Source of the DNA: Phytopythium helicoides
Lineage: Eukaryota > Oomycota > Peronosporomycetes > Pythiales > Pythiaceae
Assembly: GCA_024867545.1 (NCBI GenBank)
Contig: JANFNE010000011.1
Location: 930,001 to 994,000 of the forward strand
Reading direction: 5' to 3'
DNA length: 64,000 nucleotides
This document shows, one piece after another, positions 22,373-33,802 of this stretch; the stretch's first letter is position 1; the number at the start of each line of letters is the position of its first letter. Both the position numbers and the translations under genes were made by a program. The notes below the pieces were generated by a model that was not told the DNA's origin, did no database searches, and worked only from the letters and a program-made list of their open reading frames with translations.

Positions 22373-24963
22373 ATGAATGGCGATGTGCAGGAGAGGCCAG
22401 GCACAGCAGGGTCGCGAAGCTCCGCCAGGCTTCTCACCACCGAGCTTGTCATGGCTCAGACCGGAGATTATGACCTTCTATCCATGAAAGAGGTGCGTGC
22501 GTTATCCGTTAATTTTCATGTCAAGGCTGATCAATGTTGCACCACTAGCTCATCCTTCGTGAGGAGAAGCTCGAGGGCTTAAACGAGGAATGCGCAGCAA
22601 GTCTCTCGTCGTTAGAGATCCTGTCACTTTCGCATAATTGCTTGTCATCACTTGAGAGCTTCCAGTTTTTGGTCAACCTTGTCGAGGTAAGCTTCGGTGA
22701 CGAGGATACATCTTTGCTATTGCTAATGCTTAAAATGTTTGGCTCTTTTGCTCAGCTCAATTTGAACTTCAATCGCATAGAATCACTCGAGAATTTGCAG
22801 GTGCACGACTGCAGGCTATCATTATTGAACATAATGCAGATCCTCAGTTGTAAGTGTGTATAAACTCCACAGTGCACTGGTCTCGAAAAGCTCTTCCTCG
22901 CTGGCAATAAGGTGCGATTGATCTGGAAGTAAATAATTGATGGCGTTGTTTTACAAATGCAGTTTTATCGTCTAGATCTCGGATATTGCCCCTCTGCGGC
23001 GATTACTCCGCCTCAATACTGTTTCGCTGTACGGCAACGTCATTTCGGATCTCGATGCTGCACTACACACGTGTCGAAGTCTGCCTCAGGTGCTAGACAA
23101 CGGATTTGTGCGCGCATTATTGCGATATTTATCTAATTCTAAATGATTCTTTTTGATGCTAGCTGCGTGCCCTGGACATTGGAGGCAACCCTTGCTCGCG
23201 CGAGCTCGAGGGTTACAAGTTCCGAGTAGTCCATGTGTTACCAAGACTAAAGACACTCGACGGAGACCAAATCACTCCTCTTGATAAAGAGCTCGCAGAG
23301 GAGTTTGCAGTTCGGGGAAGCACGATCAATAACAAGCCTGCTGGTGGAAAGAAACGAGGCAGTCGAAACAAGTCCGATACCGCTCGGCCATTGACAGCTC
23401 CTGTACGAGGCTTCACAACTCGTGAGCCAATTAAACAGGAAACGTCACCAGGTACATCTCGAAAGGTTTTGCGGATGACTTTGAAGTCGATGCCATAACC
23501 TGATCTTTTTCACTGTTGGTGAATAGGTTTCAATCCGTTTGGAAATGACGGCATGCCAAGAGGGAATGTGCGCTTATTTCGTGACGATTTCTCAACAACA
23601 ATTCAATCTTGCTCGAGTATCTAGCGGAAGGCATGCAGGAAGACTCGGCCCTTGAAACGGATGGCGCAATTCTAACAGCACGAACTAAATTCAACGATGA
23701 AGAAGACGAGTACAGCAGTGATGAAGACCATGCAGGCGGGAAGCAACATTGTGGTGCCGGTGGACGAGGTTTTGTGGACAGGATGCACACAGCGAATCCT
23801 CTTAGTACAGAAGAGGGCACGGGCATGGAGGATGATCTGAGTCAGATGAAGATGGCAGGGCAAGCTGCTCGACCATCAACCGCCAAAGGTTTGAATGGAA
23901 CGCGAACAAGTTCACTAGGAGTGGATCCTTCGGATCCTAAGGCAACTGTACGCAAGTTACTCAAGCACATTGAAGTGCTCATGGTACGATGCATCTTTTG
24001 AAGGTCAACACTAGCTGTTTAAGATAACATCTGGGTGTATAGGAAACGATAGCCAGCTATAAGCACCGCGAACTCGACTCGTGTCGCGACGCACTCGTGG
24101 ATGAGATCAAGCAATTGCGAATAGAGAACAATAACATTCCAGTGTTGCAAAGCGAGATTGAGGACCTCAAGAAACGGCTAGCTTCGTCTCAGTCTACAGG
24201 AGGATCCAATAGTGCGCTAGAATCTACAACGCGTCGTGTTCAGTCACTGGAGGTATATTGTGTCTTTGTGGGGTGAGCACAATGCAGCCTTAATAAACTT
24301 ATCGGGTTGCGATTGCTATCAGAAAGAAAACGCAAGCCTGAAGCGGGAAATCGCGCGGCTCCAGCAGTCACACCAGCAGCTGCTACACCAGCTGAATGAC
24401 AGCAACAGCAAGCAGAAGGCCAATAATCAAGCCGTGGTTACTACAAATGACTCCATTGGAACAGACAAGCGCCTCGGGAACTCAACTGTGAGCTTTGTTG
24501 GTAGGTATTACTACACATTCAGGAGATCTGACATTGAATTTGTTTGTAGCTCTTGGATGAATCAGCAGCAGTCGACGTCGAACTGACGGAGCTCATCCTT
24601 CAGAACGAGGTTTCACTGCAGCTAATCAAGAATGAAATCAAGAGCACCAAACGCGAGTGGGAGGACCATTTTCAGCGTGCCAAGCAGCTTGAACGAGAAC
24701 GTGTGCGTCCATCAACTTCGCTTGGTCTCGCCCCTGCGAGATCTCAACTGGCTGGACCAAGCAAACACGGAGGAATCGAAGCGCCTGCACCGAGCGAGCA
24801 TGGCAAATCGAAAGCACGACAGATTCACACATCAGCAGGACCACGAAACGGACCAGGAGAGTATCTTGTGCGATCATCGGTGCCTGCTCAAGTTTTCCCC
24901 GTATTGTCCCCGACTGATGCACCGCAACCGTCTTCGTCCAGTGCCAATATACTCACGTTGTGA
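22373..24963 (+). CDS. LRR and coiled-coil protein, candidate centrosome/cilium component
   Basis: Ten exons join in frame: 22373-22492, 22549-22686, 22756-22800, 22873-22911, 22976-23089, 23163-23451, 23527-23983, 24043-24252, 24323-24487 and 24550-24963, with nine GT-AG introns. The predicted protein is about 663 residues. The N-terminus has SDS22-type LRRs (LEILSLSHNCLSSLE, LNLNFNRIESLENLQ, LEKLFLAGNKISDIAPL) and an LRR cap (LRALDIGGNPCSRELEGYK). A basic disordered stretch, a KATVRKLLKHIEVL helix and long coiled coil follow. The SDS22 LRR-cap plus coiled-coil layout is that of centrosomal and ciliary proteins such as LRRCC1; the specific family is not proven. The exon total is one base short of a multiple of three, and near 23588 one base seems to be missing. 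Confidence 0.72.
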
Positions 24964-25101
24964 TGGAGGAACCACCTCCTCGTATCTAGGCAAGCTAGGA
25001 TTTCTATCACTCAACAAGAAAATAAAGATGACCAATACATTTCCATCGTTTGCCTCGCATGGCTTGGACTCCGGCGGTCGGTGTTCTTAGTGGTGGGGAA
25101 G

Positions 25102-26714
25102 CTATGACGATTTGCCCTGGGAAGCAGCGACCGTCGCCGTCTCCGGCCACGAGCCGTCCTCTAAGACCGGCCAATTGGTCGAGTTTCGCTCGTGTTCAGG
25201 CACTAGGATCTCACGGACACTAACATCCACTTGCGAAAGTTCTGTTGTTCGACACCAGGGCCGTTTGGGTTAGCCTCCCATTCACCTCCGCATCAATGAA
25301 ACCTCCCCTCACCTTGGAGTGTAAAGTTGAAAAGCTGTGGCACTGGGACATCGTTTGGAAGCTTCAAATCTTCTTGTCGAAGCTCATCAAAGAAGGGATG
25401 CGCGACTGCCTCCAGCGGCTTGATGCGCCTGTTGTCGACAACCAACGAATTGCCAGGTCAGTTTCCAAAGATGGATTACGGAAGGAGCGCCTAATACTTT
25501 CATACCGCCGCGGATCGTAGACGAGCATCTTGGCCAGCAAATCGATTGCCTCGGGCGGCGTCCGCGATCGGAAAATTTTGTTCCACGAGTGCGCCTTGAT
25601 CTGTGGAAACTGGAACTCGGTGTAGTTGGGGTTCATCGCCTCGATCTCTTCGCGCTGAGGAGTGCCCAGTACTTTGATGATCTCGACAAGCTGGTCCACG
25701 CCACTCTCACCTGGAAAGAGCGGCTGGCCCAGCAGCAGCTCTGCGCAGACGCACCCAAGCGACCAGATATCTGTTTGAACAGCATCAAGTCAGTGCTTGG
25801 TGCATGACACATCAAAGAGTGCCGAAAGTGAGACGCACCAATTGCGGTTGTGTAGTCTGTGGCGCCAAAGATGAGCTCCGGAGCTCGGTAGTACCGCGAG
25901 CAAATGTACGACACGTTGGGCTCGTTCTTTTGCAGCACCTTGGCGCTGCCAAAGTCACAGAGCTTGACGACGTGCGAGCGCGGGTCGAGCAGCAGGTTCT
26001 GCGGCTTGATGTCGCGGTGGCAGATGCCGGTCGAGTGGATGTATGCGAGCGCGCGGCATATCTGATAGATATAGAGCTTGACGAGCACGATGGGCATGTG
26101 TTGCTTGGCCTTTTGCAGCTGTCGCGCGACGCCGTAGACCGTGTCTGGGATGTACTCTAGCACGAGGTTGAGGTAGAGCTCGTCCGGCTTCTCTCCGTTG
26201 CAGTAGAAGCAGTGCTTGAGCTGCACAATGTTGACGTGGTTGAGCTGGCGCATGATCTGCAGCTCTCGGTTCTACCGCGTGCGTTCGTCAGCAAGCAATA
26301 ATCCAGCGCGCGCACAGACAGAGAGAGAGAGAGAGACATAGCCAACCTTGAATCGCTTGTCCTGCAGCACCTTCTTGATGGCGACGATCTCGCCCGTCTC
26401 CTCGACGATGGCCTGGAACACGACGCCGAAGGAGCCGTTGCCGATGATGCGCTCCGCCGAGTAGTGGATGGTCTTGCCCTGCACGAGCATGCAGCAGCGC
26501 TTGTCAGCCGCCTCCCTCGCCTCCCGCACCAGCAGCGCCCGCCACGCACGTCCGCGAGCGTATGCGCCGAGTCGCCGACCGTGATCCCCGTGCTCTCGTT
26601 GCGCATGTCCTCCTTGCGCTTGGTGGCCGACGGCGTCGTCTTGACGATCGCCACGTCCTCCTCCAGTCCGCTGGCGCGCCGCGCCTTGCCCTCGCCGCCC
26701 TTGAGCTCGCTCAT
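25102..26714 (-). CDS. GSK3: Glycogen synthase kinase 3
   Basis: A 416-residue CMGC Ser/Thr kinase. Six exons (26714-26550, 26478-26347, 26271-25839, 25770-25506, 25428-25313, 25241-25102) join exactly in frame. The kinase core shows the glycine loop [12 protein letters not shown], lysine in [25 protein letters not shown], the activating tyrosine in [12 protein letters not shown] and the GSK3 tail FNFTLQELS. It phosphorylates primed substrates in growth and stress signalling. A 55-residue N-terminal extension rich in Lys and Glu precedes the core. The start ATG 26714 is the first in frame before the kinase exon; the first intron (26479-26549) removes a GC-rich stretch with stop codons in other frames. 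The second intron carries a GA dinucleotide run. No frame errors. Divergent from GH81 across 844 bp. Confidence 0.95.
26315..26336. repeat. GA microsatellite in GSK3 intron
   Basis: A run of about nine AG units, interrupted once at its left end, inside the second intron of GSK3. It reads as CT on the coding strand, close to the 5' splice site. Confidence 0.8.
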
Positions 26715-27558
26715 GCCCGCGTCGCCGCCGCCTTCTTTCTTCTCTCGGCTTCCCCTGCGGCCGCCGATCCGTCGCCAACTTATCTTGCCTTCACTATACC
26801 CCCGCCGTGGTTTCGCGTGTTTTTTTTTTGGGAGGAGGAGGGGGGAAGATATGTCCAACCGGTATCCAACCGGTATCCGCAGGTTGAAGTTTCCCACCGG
26901 ACCATCATGGAGATGGAGAGATGGAGAGATGGCTCTTCCTGCGGCTCCATGGAGGCTCTGAGGGACTCGTTATGGCCGCTTATGAAGCGCCAACGACAGC
27001 TGGAAGCGCTCGTCGCTCGTGTCGCACGGCGCTCGTTTCGCGAGGCTCCGAGGGGAGCGAGGGTGTCGCACGCGGCGCTCGCTAAGGAGGCAGGTTTTGA
27101 TGCGGAGAAGGAGCGAGCGAGGCGGTTCGGCGCGGCCTTGCAGCGGTAGAACGCGTGACTGGGCGGCGTTGGGCTATCATCAGAGAGTCGGAGGGCAGTG
27201 GACACCCCGCGGTGACAAGCGCCCGGCTTGGTGTCGTCGCCTTGGCGAGGAGTTTCGTCGCGGCGCGCTTCCAGCGTTTGCGACATATCCGCGTCGCTTG
27301 ACAAGCGAAGCTGGAAGCTTGGGCGTTTTCCAGGGCCAAGCGACGCGAAAGCGCCACTTTGGTTTTCCAGCGCGCGGTGAAGAGATTCCAAGAGGCGCTA
27401 GAAGACTAAAGGCGAGCTGCGAGCCTCGTGCAAAGATGCAAAACGCTCGATAACGTGCGTTTCAGGGGCTCCTCCATGAGCGGAGCTCACGGGGCCATCG
27501 GAACGAGCGGGGCGAACGCTCCAGGCGGCAGACGCCAACTTGCCTCGTTCCAGTCACC
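26715..27558. promoter_or_regulatory. Divergent region between GSK3 and GH81, with a possible small gene
   Basis: An 844-bp gap between the GSK3 start (-) and the GH81 start (+). A poly-T run lies at about 26820-26829. The + strand frame from ATG 26949 to 27149 encodes 66 residues of Arg/Ala-rich helix, and helix-like sequence continues in shifted frames to about 27560. That may be a frameshifted small gene overlapping the GH81 start, or chance in GC-rich DNA. See the candidate entry and finding. Confidence 0.45.
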
Positions 27559-27561
27559 ATG
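26949..27561 (+). CDS. Possible small Arg/Ala-rich helical protein (weak)
   Basis: An open frame from ATG 26949 (RQRQLEALVARVARRSFREA, then HAALAKEAGFDAEKERARRF) stops at 27149. Similar helical sequence (LARSFVAARFQRLRHIRVA; AFSRAKRRESATLVFQRAV; KRFQEALED) appears downstream in shifted frames, and another frame ends at 27559-27561, on top of the GH81 ATG. The repeated aromatic-plus-basic pattern looks like IQ-type or coiled-coil helices. Given the many +1 shifts in this window this could be a real broken-up gene, but no family was recognised and the base composition is high in GC, where long frames arise by chance. Confidence 0.25.
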
Positions 27562-29761
27562 AGGCGCTACTTCTCCGCACTCGCGCCACTCTGTCTGCTC
27601 TTGACCCAAGGAACTGCTGCCGACGATACGTGGGAGACGGGAAACCTTGCACCACCGGCAAATCTGCTCGAGTACAGCTCCGAGCTCCTGACGGTGTGCA
27701 AGCCGCGTAATATCGACATCGTCAGTGGTCGCCCAGTTCCTACGAATTCGTGGTGGGGCAATCTCGTATCTTGCGCCAATGGCACCGAAGCGACTACTGT
27801 GTGGGCACAGCCACTCGCCATCATCGTCGACTCTGCTGTGGCGGGGAGCACTGGCTTCGGTGTCACCTACCCATACCGCAACCGCTTCTTCGGTGGTGTC
27901 TCCGACTCTGGGGCCGTGCAGTTCTACGGCCATGCAATCCGCAAGGAAATCACAGTCATGGCAAATGAATTCCTTTCGACCATGCCTACGACACGCGTCA
28001 CAAGCTGGACTGATCTGGGTGTGACCCTGCAGATGCAGATCCCATCCAGCACCAAGGTGCTTGAGACCAGCATGGTGAGCGGCATGGCGTACTTCACGTC
28101 CAAGTTCACGTCCCTGACGCCGCGGATTCTTATAGAAGAGCCTCTCGCAACCATCAACGGTATGACAGTCACAGCGGGGCTGATCTTGTCGGGGTCGAGG
28201 TTCCTTCTCACGACGGTGACCAACAAATCTTGGGTCGTTTACATCCAGTCGTCGACCAATGGCGCTGCGCTCTCGGTGCTCCTCAAGGTTGATACCAACA
28301 TGGCTGTGCGAACCATTACTACGCTTACAGGCTACCTCCGCATCTCTCCGTTTATCGATGCCACGCAGTCGTCTGTCCACGACGCATACAGCAGCTGTAT
28401 CGTGACTGGCGGCTCCGTTGGCATCACGTCAAACACGCAGTACAACTTCACTTGGCAGACCGCGGGCAACTGCAGCAAAGGGTGTCTACCACTACGCTCT
28501 CGACCATCATGTCAAGACAATCCTGCCCCAGCAGCGTCCTTGTTGCCTCCGGTGTGACGGTCAACTCAACCACACGTGGCCAAATGAAGGGCTTTATCAC
28601 GCAAACTTCTCCGCCCACCTGGACTCTGACCGAGTCGGGGTTCATCCCTGTGACGTTTTACCCGCGAATGCGTCCGACCACGGCTCAGATGTCTTCTTTG
28701 AACATGCTTTCACGCCTCGTGACTGATGTGCAGAGCACTTGGGGCATCGCCAGTGGAGGCAGCTATTACTTCAACGGCAAACTCGCACAAAAGTATGCGT
28801 CGCTGTGTCTGATGGCCAATGATCCGACTATCGTCGGCACTGACACGTCAGTGCTAAAGCGGTGCGTTAGCAAGCTCGAGAGTGCCCTCGAGCCGTTCCT
28901 TACCAACGGCTGGGTGTACAAGCTCAAGTATGATACCGTTATGGGCGGCGTCATCAGCTCGCAGACTTTTGCAACGGGCGACATCACAAGCGACTTTGGT
29001 AACACCCTTTACAACGATCACCATTACCATTATGGCTACTGGGTGTACACTGCAGCAGTGCTGAACTACCTTCACCCGAAGTGGTCACGTATCAACGAGC
29101 TTAATGCAATGACCCGACTGCTTTTGCGTGACGTGGCGACTCCCAACAGCGCCGACCCATACTTCCCCAAGTTTCGCTCATTCGACTGGTACCGTGGACA
29201 TTCGTACTCCACGGCCTCACGCTGTTCGGTGATGGAAAGGACCAGGAATCCACGTCCGAGGACATCAACTTTGTGTTTGCCATGTCGTTGTACGGCTACG
29301 CCACGGGAGACGCGCGTATGAAAGCCATTGGCAACCTCATGACCAAGATCACGGCACGCTCGATCCAGACGTACTTCCTCATGTCCAGTACGAGCACGGT
29401 GCACCCTGCCAGCTTCCGACCGCACATGGTCACGGGTATCCTGTTCGACAACAAGGCCGACTACGCGACTTGGTTCTGCGACTCGGAGGAATGCATCCAC
29501 GGCATTCAGATGCTACCCGTATCGCCTGTGACTGAGTACGCCCGCCCAAAGACGTTCGTGCAGGAAGAGTGGACGAACATCCTCGCGGGACTCAGCGCCG
29601 TCACGACCAACCAGTACTCGAACGCTTGGCTGTCGCTGCTGTACGTCAACTACGCGCGCATCGACAAAGCCAAGGCCATCCCGGTCCTGCAGCAGTGCGC
29701 CATGGACGATGGGCTCTCCCGCTCCTGGGCGCTGTACACGGCCACCGTCTTCTCACAGTGA
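27559..29761 (+). CDS. Secreted glycoside hydrolase family 81 endo-1,3-beta-glucanase
   Basis: GH81 enzymes cut internal beta-1,3-glucan bonds; oomycetes have many, for remodelling their own wall or storage glucan. A signal peptide of about 21 residues (hydrophobic core LCLLL, cut after TAA) precedes about 710 residues. The N-terminal beta-sandwich starts PTNSWWGNLV. The catalytic region has NDHHYHYGYW, with the general acid aspartate, and QESTSEDINF, with the nucleophile-side glutamates, followed by the all-helical C-terminus. Frame changes are needed: +1 near 28485 and 28540, and a missing base near 29220 (family residues read GHSYSTGLTLFGDG with one G added). No intron was seen. C-terminal extensions are absent. 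The 220-bp gap to FPPS is the next promoter. Confidence 0.9.
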
Positions 29762-29944
29762 GTTGTCTCGATGTCCATCCACTCTGCTATGTGTTCCTTT
29801 AGCTGCCTCCATAACAATACATTTCTTTTCGTTCGCTTTGCTCAGCTTGACCAAGTTGAAGGACCAACACTCGTCCGTCATTAAGTTCGCCTGTCACGTA
29901 CTTTCTCCCGTACACTCACTTTCGTGTCCACCAACCTGGGGCCA

Positions 29945-29954
29945 TCATTCATTC
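29945..29954 (+). promoter_or_regulatory. Possible oomycete initiator (Inr) before FPPS
   Basis: TCATTCATTC lies 25-34 bp before the FPPS ATG and fits the pyrimidine-rich TCATTYY start-site consensus described for oomycetes. A second similar site, TCACTTTCG, lies just upstream. Only the motif is seen. Confidence 0.35.
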
Positions 29955-29978
29955 GATCAACCAACTCACGAGGCGAAA

Positions 29979-31455
29979 ATGGCGACCGAGCGCCAAGGTT
30001 GGCGCGCTCGTTCCTCGCCTCACGGCCATCTTCGTGGGTGCTAACCGCAGCCCCCGCGCGCTGCGACTCGCTGTCTGTGCCGTGTCAAAATTTCAGAGTT
30101 CATTGAGGTCTGTGGCGCGCTCAAGCGCGAGGTACTTGAGGCCATGCGCACGGAGCGCCAGATGCCGCAGGAGGCCATCGACTGGGTCGAGCAGGTTGGT
30201 TTCTCGGGCTTTAAGCCGGTTTAATGGCCTGCGAGGTGCTGATGGGTGTCTCGAGGCAGGTCATCGACTACAACTGCGTGGGAGGCAAGCTCAACCGCGG
30301 CATTAGCGTCATCCACTGGTGACTGGCGCTCTGGACTAGTATTCCTATGAGGTGAGGAGAAAGCTGACGGAGGCGCTGGGTGTTTGCAGTGCGGCTGCAT
30401 TTCAAGGCGAGAATGGACTGTCCGCTGAGATGAAACGCAAGGCGAGCATCCTTGGCTGGTGCATTGAGTGGGTGTGTTGGAGCGATCGGACGAGGAGGTG
30501 GGGTTGTATAAGAACTGACGACCAGCTTTTGGCAGCTGCAAGCGTTCTTCTTGGTGGCCGACGACATTATGGACGAGTCGACGCTGCGCCGAGGCCAGCC
30601 GTGCTGGTTCCGAAACCCCAAGGTAAAGATGATCGCCATCAACGACGCCTTCCTGCTCGAGACGTTCGTGTTCCAGATCCTCAAAAAGCACTTCCGCTCC
30701 GAACCCATCTATATGCAGCTTGTCGAGACTTTCCACGATGTGAGGCATCTCTATCGGCTCAACCGGAACAGTGATAAGGTCTTACCCTTTTCTCTGCCTG
30801 ATTTACAGGTCATTTACCGAACAGAGCTGGGACAGCTGCTCGATTTGACGTCGCAGCCGCTGGACTCGGAGCCCGATCTCGCTCGCTTCACTCTCGAGCG
30901 GTGAGTTGGTGATGACACGCCCAACTATCTGGAGATAATGCTGACAGAGTCCTGCAATGGTCATTCCTCAGCTACCGCCAGATTGTGATCAACAAGACGG
31001 CGTACTACACGTTCTACCTGTCGGCTGCTTGCGCGATGCTGCTCAACGGTGTGACGGATGAGCCGTCTCACGATCTTGCCAAGAAGATCTGTATCCAGAT
31101 TGGCGAGTACTTCCAGATCCAGGACGATTTCCTTGACTGCTACGGCGACGAAAAGGTCATCGGTAAGGTGGGCACGGACATCCAGGACAACAAGTGCAGC
31201 TGGCTGGTGGTCCAGGCGCTTGCGCGGGCCTCTCCTGACCAAAAGGCGACGCTCAAGCAGCATTACGGCCGTAACGATCCCAACTCGATTGCCGTTGTCA
31301 AGCAGCTCTACAACGACCTCGACCTCGCTTCAGTCTACCACCAGTTCGAGGACGAGACGTACGAGAAAATCTCGCAGGAGATCGCGCAGGTGACGGAGAT
31401 GCCCACGGCAGTGTTCACCATGCTGGTCAACAAGATCTTCAAGCGGAACAAGTAG
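29979..31455 (+). CDS. FPS: Farnesyl diphosphate synthase
   Basis: Joins dimethylallyl and isopentenyl diphosphates to farnesyl diphosphate, the precursor of protein prenyl groups, ubiquinone side chains and, where made, sterols. Seven exons (29979-29997, 30097-30194, 30260-30318, 30390-30471, 30536-30739, 30809-30900, 30972-31455) give 345 residues exactly in frame. It has GGKLNRG, the first Asp-rich motif DDIMD, the second DDFLD, and a C-terminal basic tail KRNK, as is usual for FPPS. The residue pair before DDIMD is FFLVA, fitting the aromatic chain-length gate of FPPS. The intron 30740-30808 is 69 nt and open in frame, so its retention would insert 23 residues. Many oomycetes lack full sterol synthesis but keep FPPS. 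Confidence 0.95.
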
Positions 31456-31580
31456 ATTCAACTGTGCAGGGATTGCCGAGGTACCAGCAAGTTCAGCTGC
31501 AATTGCTGTCATCTGTGCCTCATTCAATACATAAAGCCTTCCCGATGCCGGATTCCACACATCCTGATAAAGCACTCCAC

Positions 31581-32900
31581 CTAGCGATATAGCGTGATAG
31601 GGATGTTCTCCGTGATCATGTTGCCATCTTCGAACAGGACAACCACGTTCGTCTCGAACTCGATCTTGAATCCTGCGCGTGATGTGTCAGAATCCACTGC
31701 TTCTATGAGTGCCATGAGCTCAAGCAAGAGAACTCACGAGGTGTCAGCATCGTCGGACAAGTGAAGAGGCGCGGGAAGATCATGTAGATCGGGATGGCAA
31801 TCTGCCGACAAACGTCGCCCCATCCAATCTGCACGTTTTGGATCTCCGTTGCTACGCGGTTGCACTGTTAGATGATCTGAGCGAGAGATCGATGGTGTCG
31901 TAAAGTATGCACAGACCATCTCGTGCGACTCCCTCCGCGTGCGCGACACTCTCGACGCGGATTAGCTGAGCTCAACTGACTTGATTGGCCCGCTCGCCTC
32001 CTCAATAACGATCTTTTCGGCATATCCGTCAGCTACCAGAAGAGTAGTGACAGCATCGCTAGGCTTCGCACCTCTCCGGTGAATGGGAGATTGACGGGGC
32101 AGTTCGTGCGGTGAACGCGTCCGCTGATGCAGAAGTAAGGCGCCGACAAAGAGTTCTGCAACGCATGCTCCGTAAGAGGCTTGATAAGACTCAAGTTTCC
32201 AAAACGCCAGCGCGCACCTTTCTCGTGTTCTCGACCTTGTCTGGTGTGATGCGGAACTCCCGCGGGGCGTCGTCCAGCGGCTCGCGCAGCTGTTCCATGT
32301 GCTTTATCAGCCTTTATCCTCTCGAAAGCGAGACTTCGCGCCACCTACCGGCACCTCGACGATGAACTCGAGCGTCTTGTGCAGGTTGTTCTTGAGCATA
32401 CCACGCACGCAATCGCACACAATCTGGTAGGTGACCGAGATGTAGACCCCGTGGTAGGTCTCAAAGAGCGGCTGCATATCGTTGCCCTGCAGCTCGAACT
32501 CGAACGGGAACTTGGAGATGCCGAGCGGCACTTTTCCCGGCGGCGCAACCGGCAGGTGGAAGTAGACGATCTCGAGCGGCGCCACCGAGTTGTAGAACGA
32601 GTCGAACAGCCCCGCGCCCTTGGTGGACAGCTGCAGTCTCGCGGAGCCCTCGACCTGCGCGCAGGCCTCCTCAGCATTTGTATACTATACGCCCAGCCTC
32701 GATCGCCGCCACCTTCATGGAGATGCCCTGGTGCGCGAAGCCCTTGGGCGACGAGATGACCACCTGCCCCTGCACGAGCTCCTATACACCACGCGCAGGT
32801 CAGTATACACCTCCATGCAGCGCGCGTATAGCTGCGGGCGCCGCACATGCGGGCGGAAGATGCGGTCCACGCGGTTGAGCTTGACCTCGAGCGTCGACAT
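31581..32900 (-). CDS. VPS26C: VPS26C (DSCR3), retriever cargo-recycling subunit
   Basis: An arrestin-fold subunit of the retriever complex, which with the Commander/CCC complex recycles membrane proteins from endosomes. Eight exons join across seven GT-AG introns. The protein shows LEVKLNRVDRIFRP, then VVISSPKGFAHQGISMK, FDSFYNSVAPLEIVYF, PFEFELQGND, YETYHGV-like FETYHGVYISVTYQI, HRTNCPVNLPFTGE, TEIQNVQIGWGDVC, PIYMIFPRLFTCP and ENIPITLYR at the end. These match VPS26C rather than VPS26A/B. One base seems missing near 31968: the frame needs an extra C to read SVELQLIRVE. The first intron (32782-32846) and second (32655-32712) are firmly placed. ATG 32900 is preferred; an upstream in-frame ATG at 32975 would add 25 residues. 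Confidence 0.92.
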
Positions 32901-33802
32901 GGCGAGGAAGGATTCGAAGTGACGGATACAATTATTGGAATTATGAACAGCGGGCAAGTTGCTTTGTGTAGCCATGTTTGAGCGAGCGATCTAATGGAGG
33001 AGCAATGTACAACGCGCTGCTGCGCGCGGCGGACGAGCGTCACTTGCGGGCCGAGCGGGGCACGCGGTGGCCGCGGAGAGCGCGGGACACGGGCGACACG
33101 AGCTGGTCCGTCGGGCTCTTGAGCACTCTGCGCATGGCATTTGGTGGTCAATGAGGTGTCGGTCTCATCACAATGGTTGGTCGGAGGTGAGCTTTCGTAC
33201 TCGTGCAGCTGGCGGAGGCGGTCGCAGTCCAAGGTCGTCCCCCGTGAGGCACACGAGGCGCTGCGTGGCGAACACCCGCGCCTCGTCACCTATCTGTGCG
33301 GAATGAGCTCGAGTCATGGGCGTTGGTGTTTGATCCGGCGGGAGCCGTGTGCTCCCGGTGCAGGAGATGCCGTGCCTCGACCCGAGCAGATTCGCGAATG
33401 CCACGAACTGCACGTCGCGTGCCAGCCAAGCACGGGAAGCAAACGCACACCGTCAGCCATGGGATGCTTGCTGGGCGACCAGGCAATCGCACGGAGGTGG
33501 AAAGGCGAGGAAGGGACGGAGATCGCTAGTGGCCGTTGGCGTCTCGATGGTGTAATGAATACGCACGCTACTGTTTCGTCAGCAGGATACAATGGTCAGC
33601 AACGCGAGGTGCCAAACGGACGCAGCACCCGACGCTTCGCCGAGCGCTGCGTTTCCTATTGTTCGCGTGGTTTCCATGCGACTCGAAGAGGTTTCTGACG
33701 GATGAAAAGGTACAACATGAACCAGACAAAGCATCACAGCACACACCTTCAACATTGCCGTTGACTATGAACTCATGGAGACGAGAGGAGTGGTTATTCG
33801 GT
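32901..33802. other. Intergenic, 0.9 kb, with a weak + strand candidate
   Basis: Upstream of VPS26C and beyond the 3' end of the coiled-coil gene. ATG 33005 opens a 50-codon frame, and a + strand frame at 33141-33698 contains a protein-like stretch (EAHEALRGEHPRLVTYLCG, then PEQIRECHELHVACQPS). They might be parts of one frameshifted gene with an intron ending near 33206. No family was recognised. The - strand gives nothing better. Confidence 0.35.

Noticed and set aside
31581..32900. VPS26A/B (retromer) instead of VPS26C
   Set aside because: The LTGE/TEIQNVQI block and the short C-terminus fit VPS26C.
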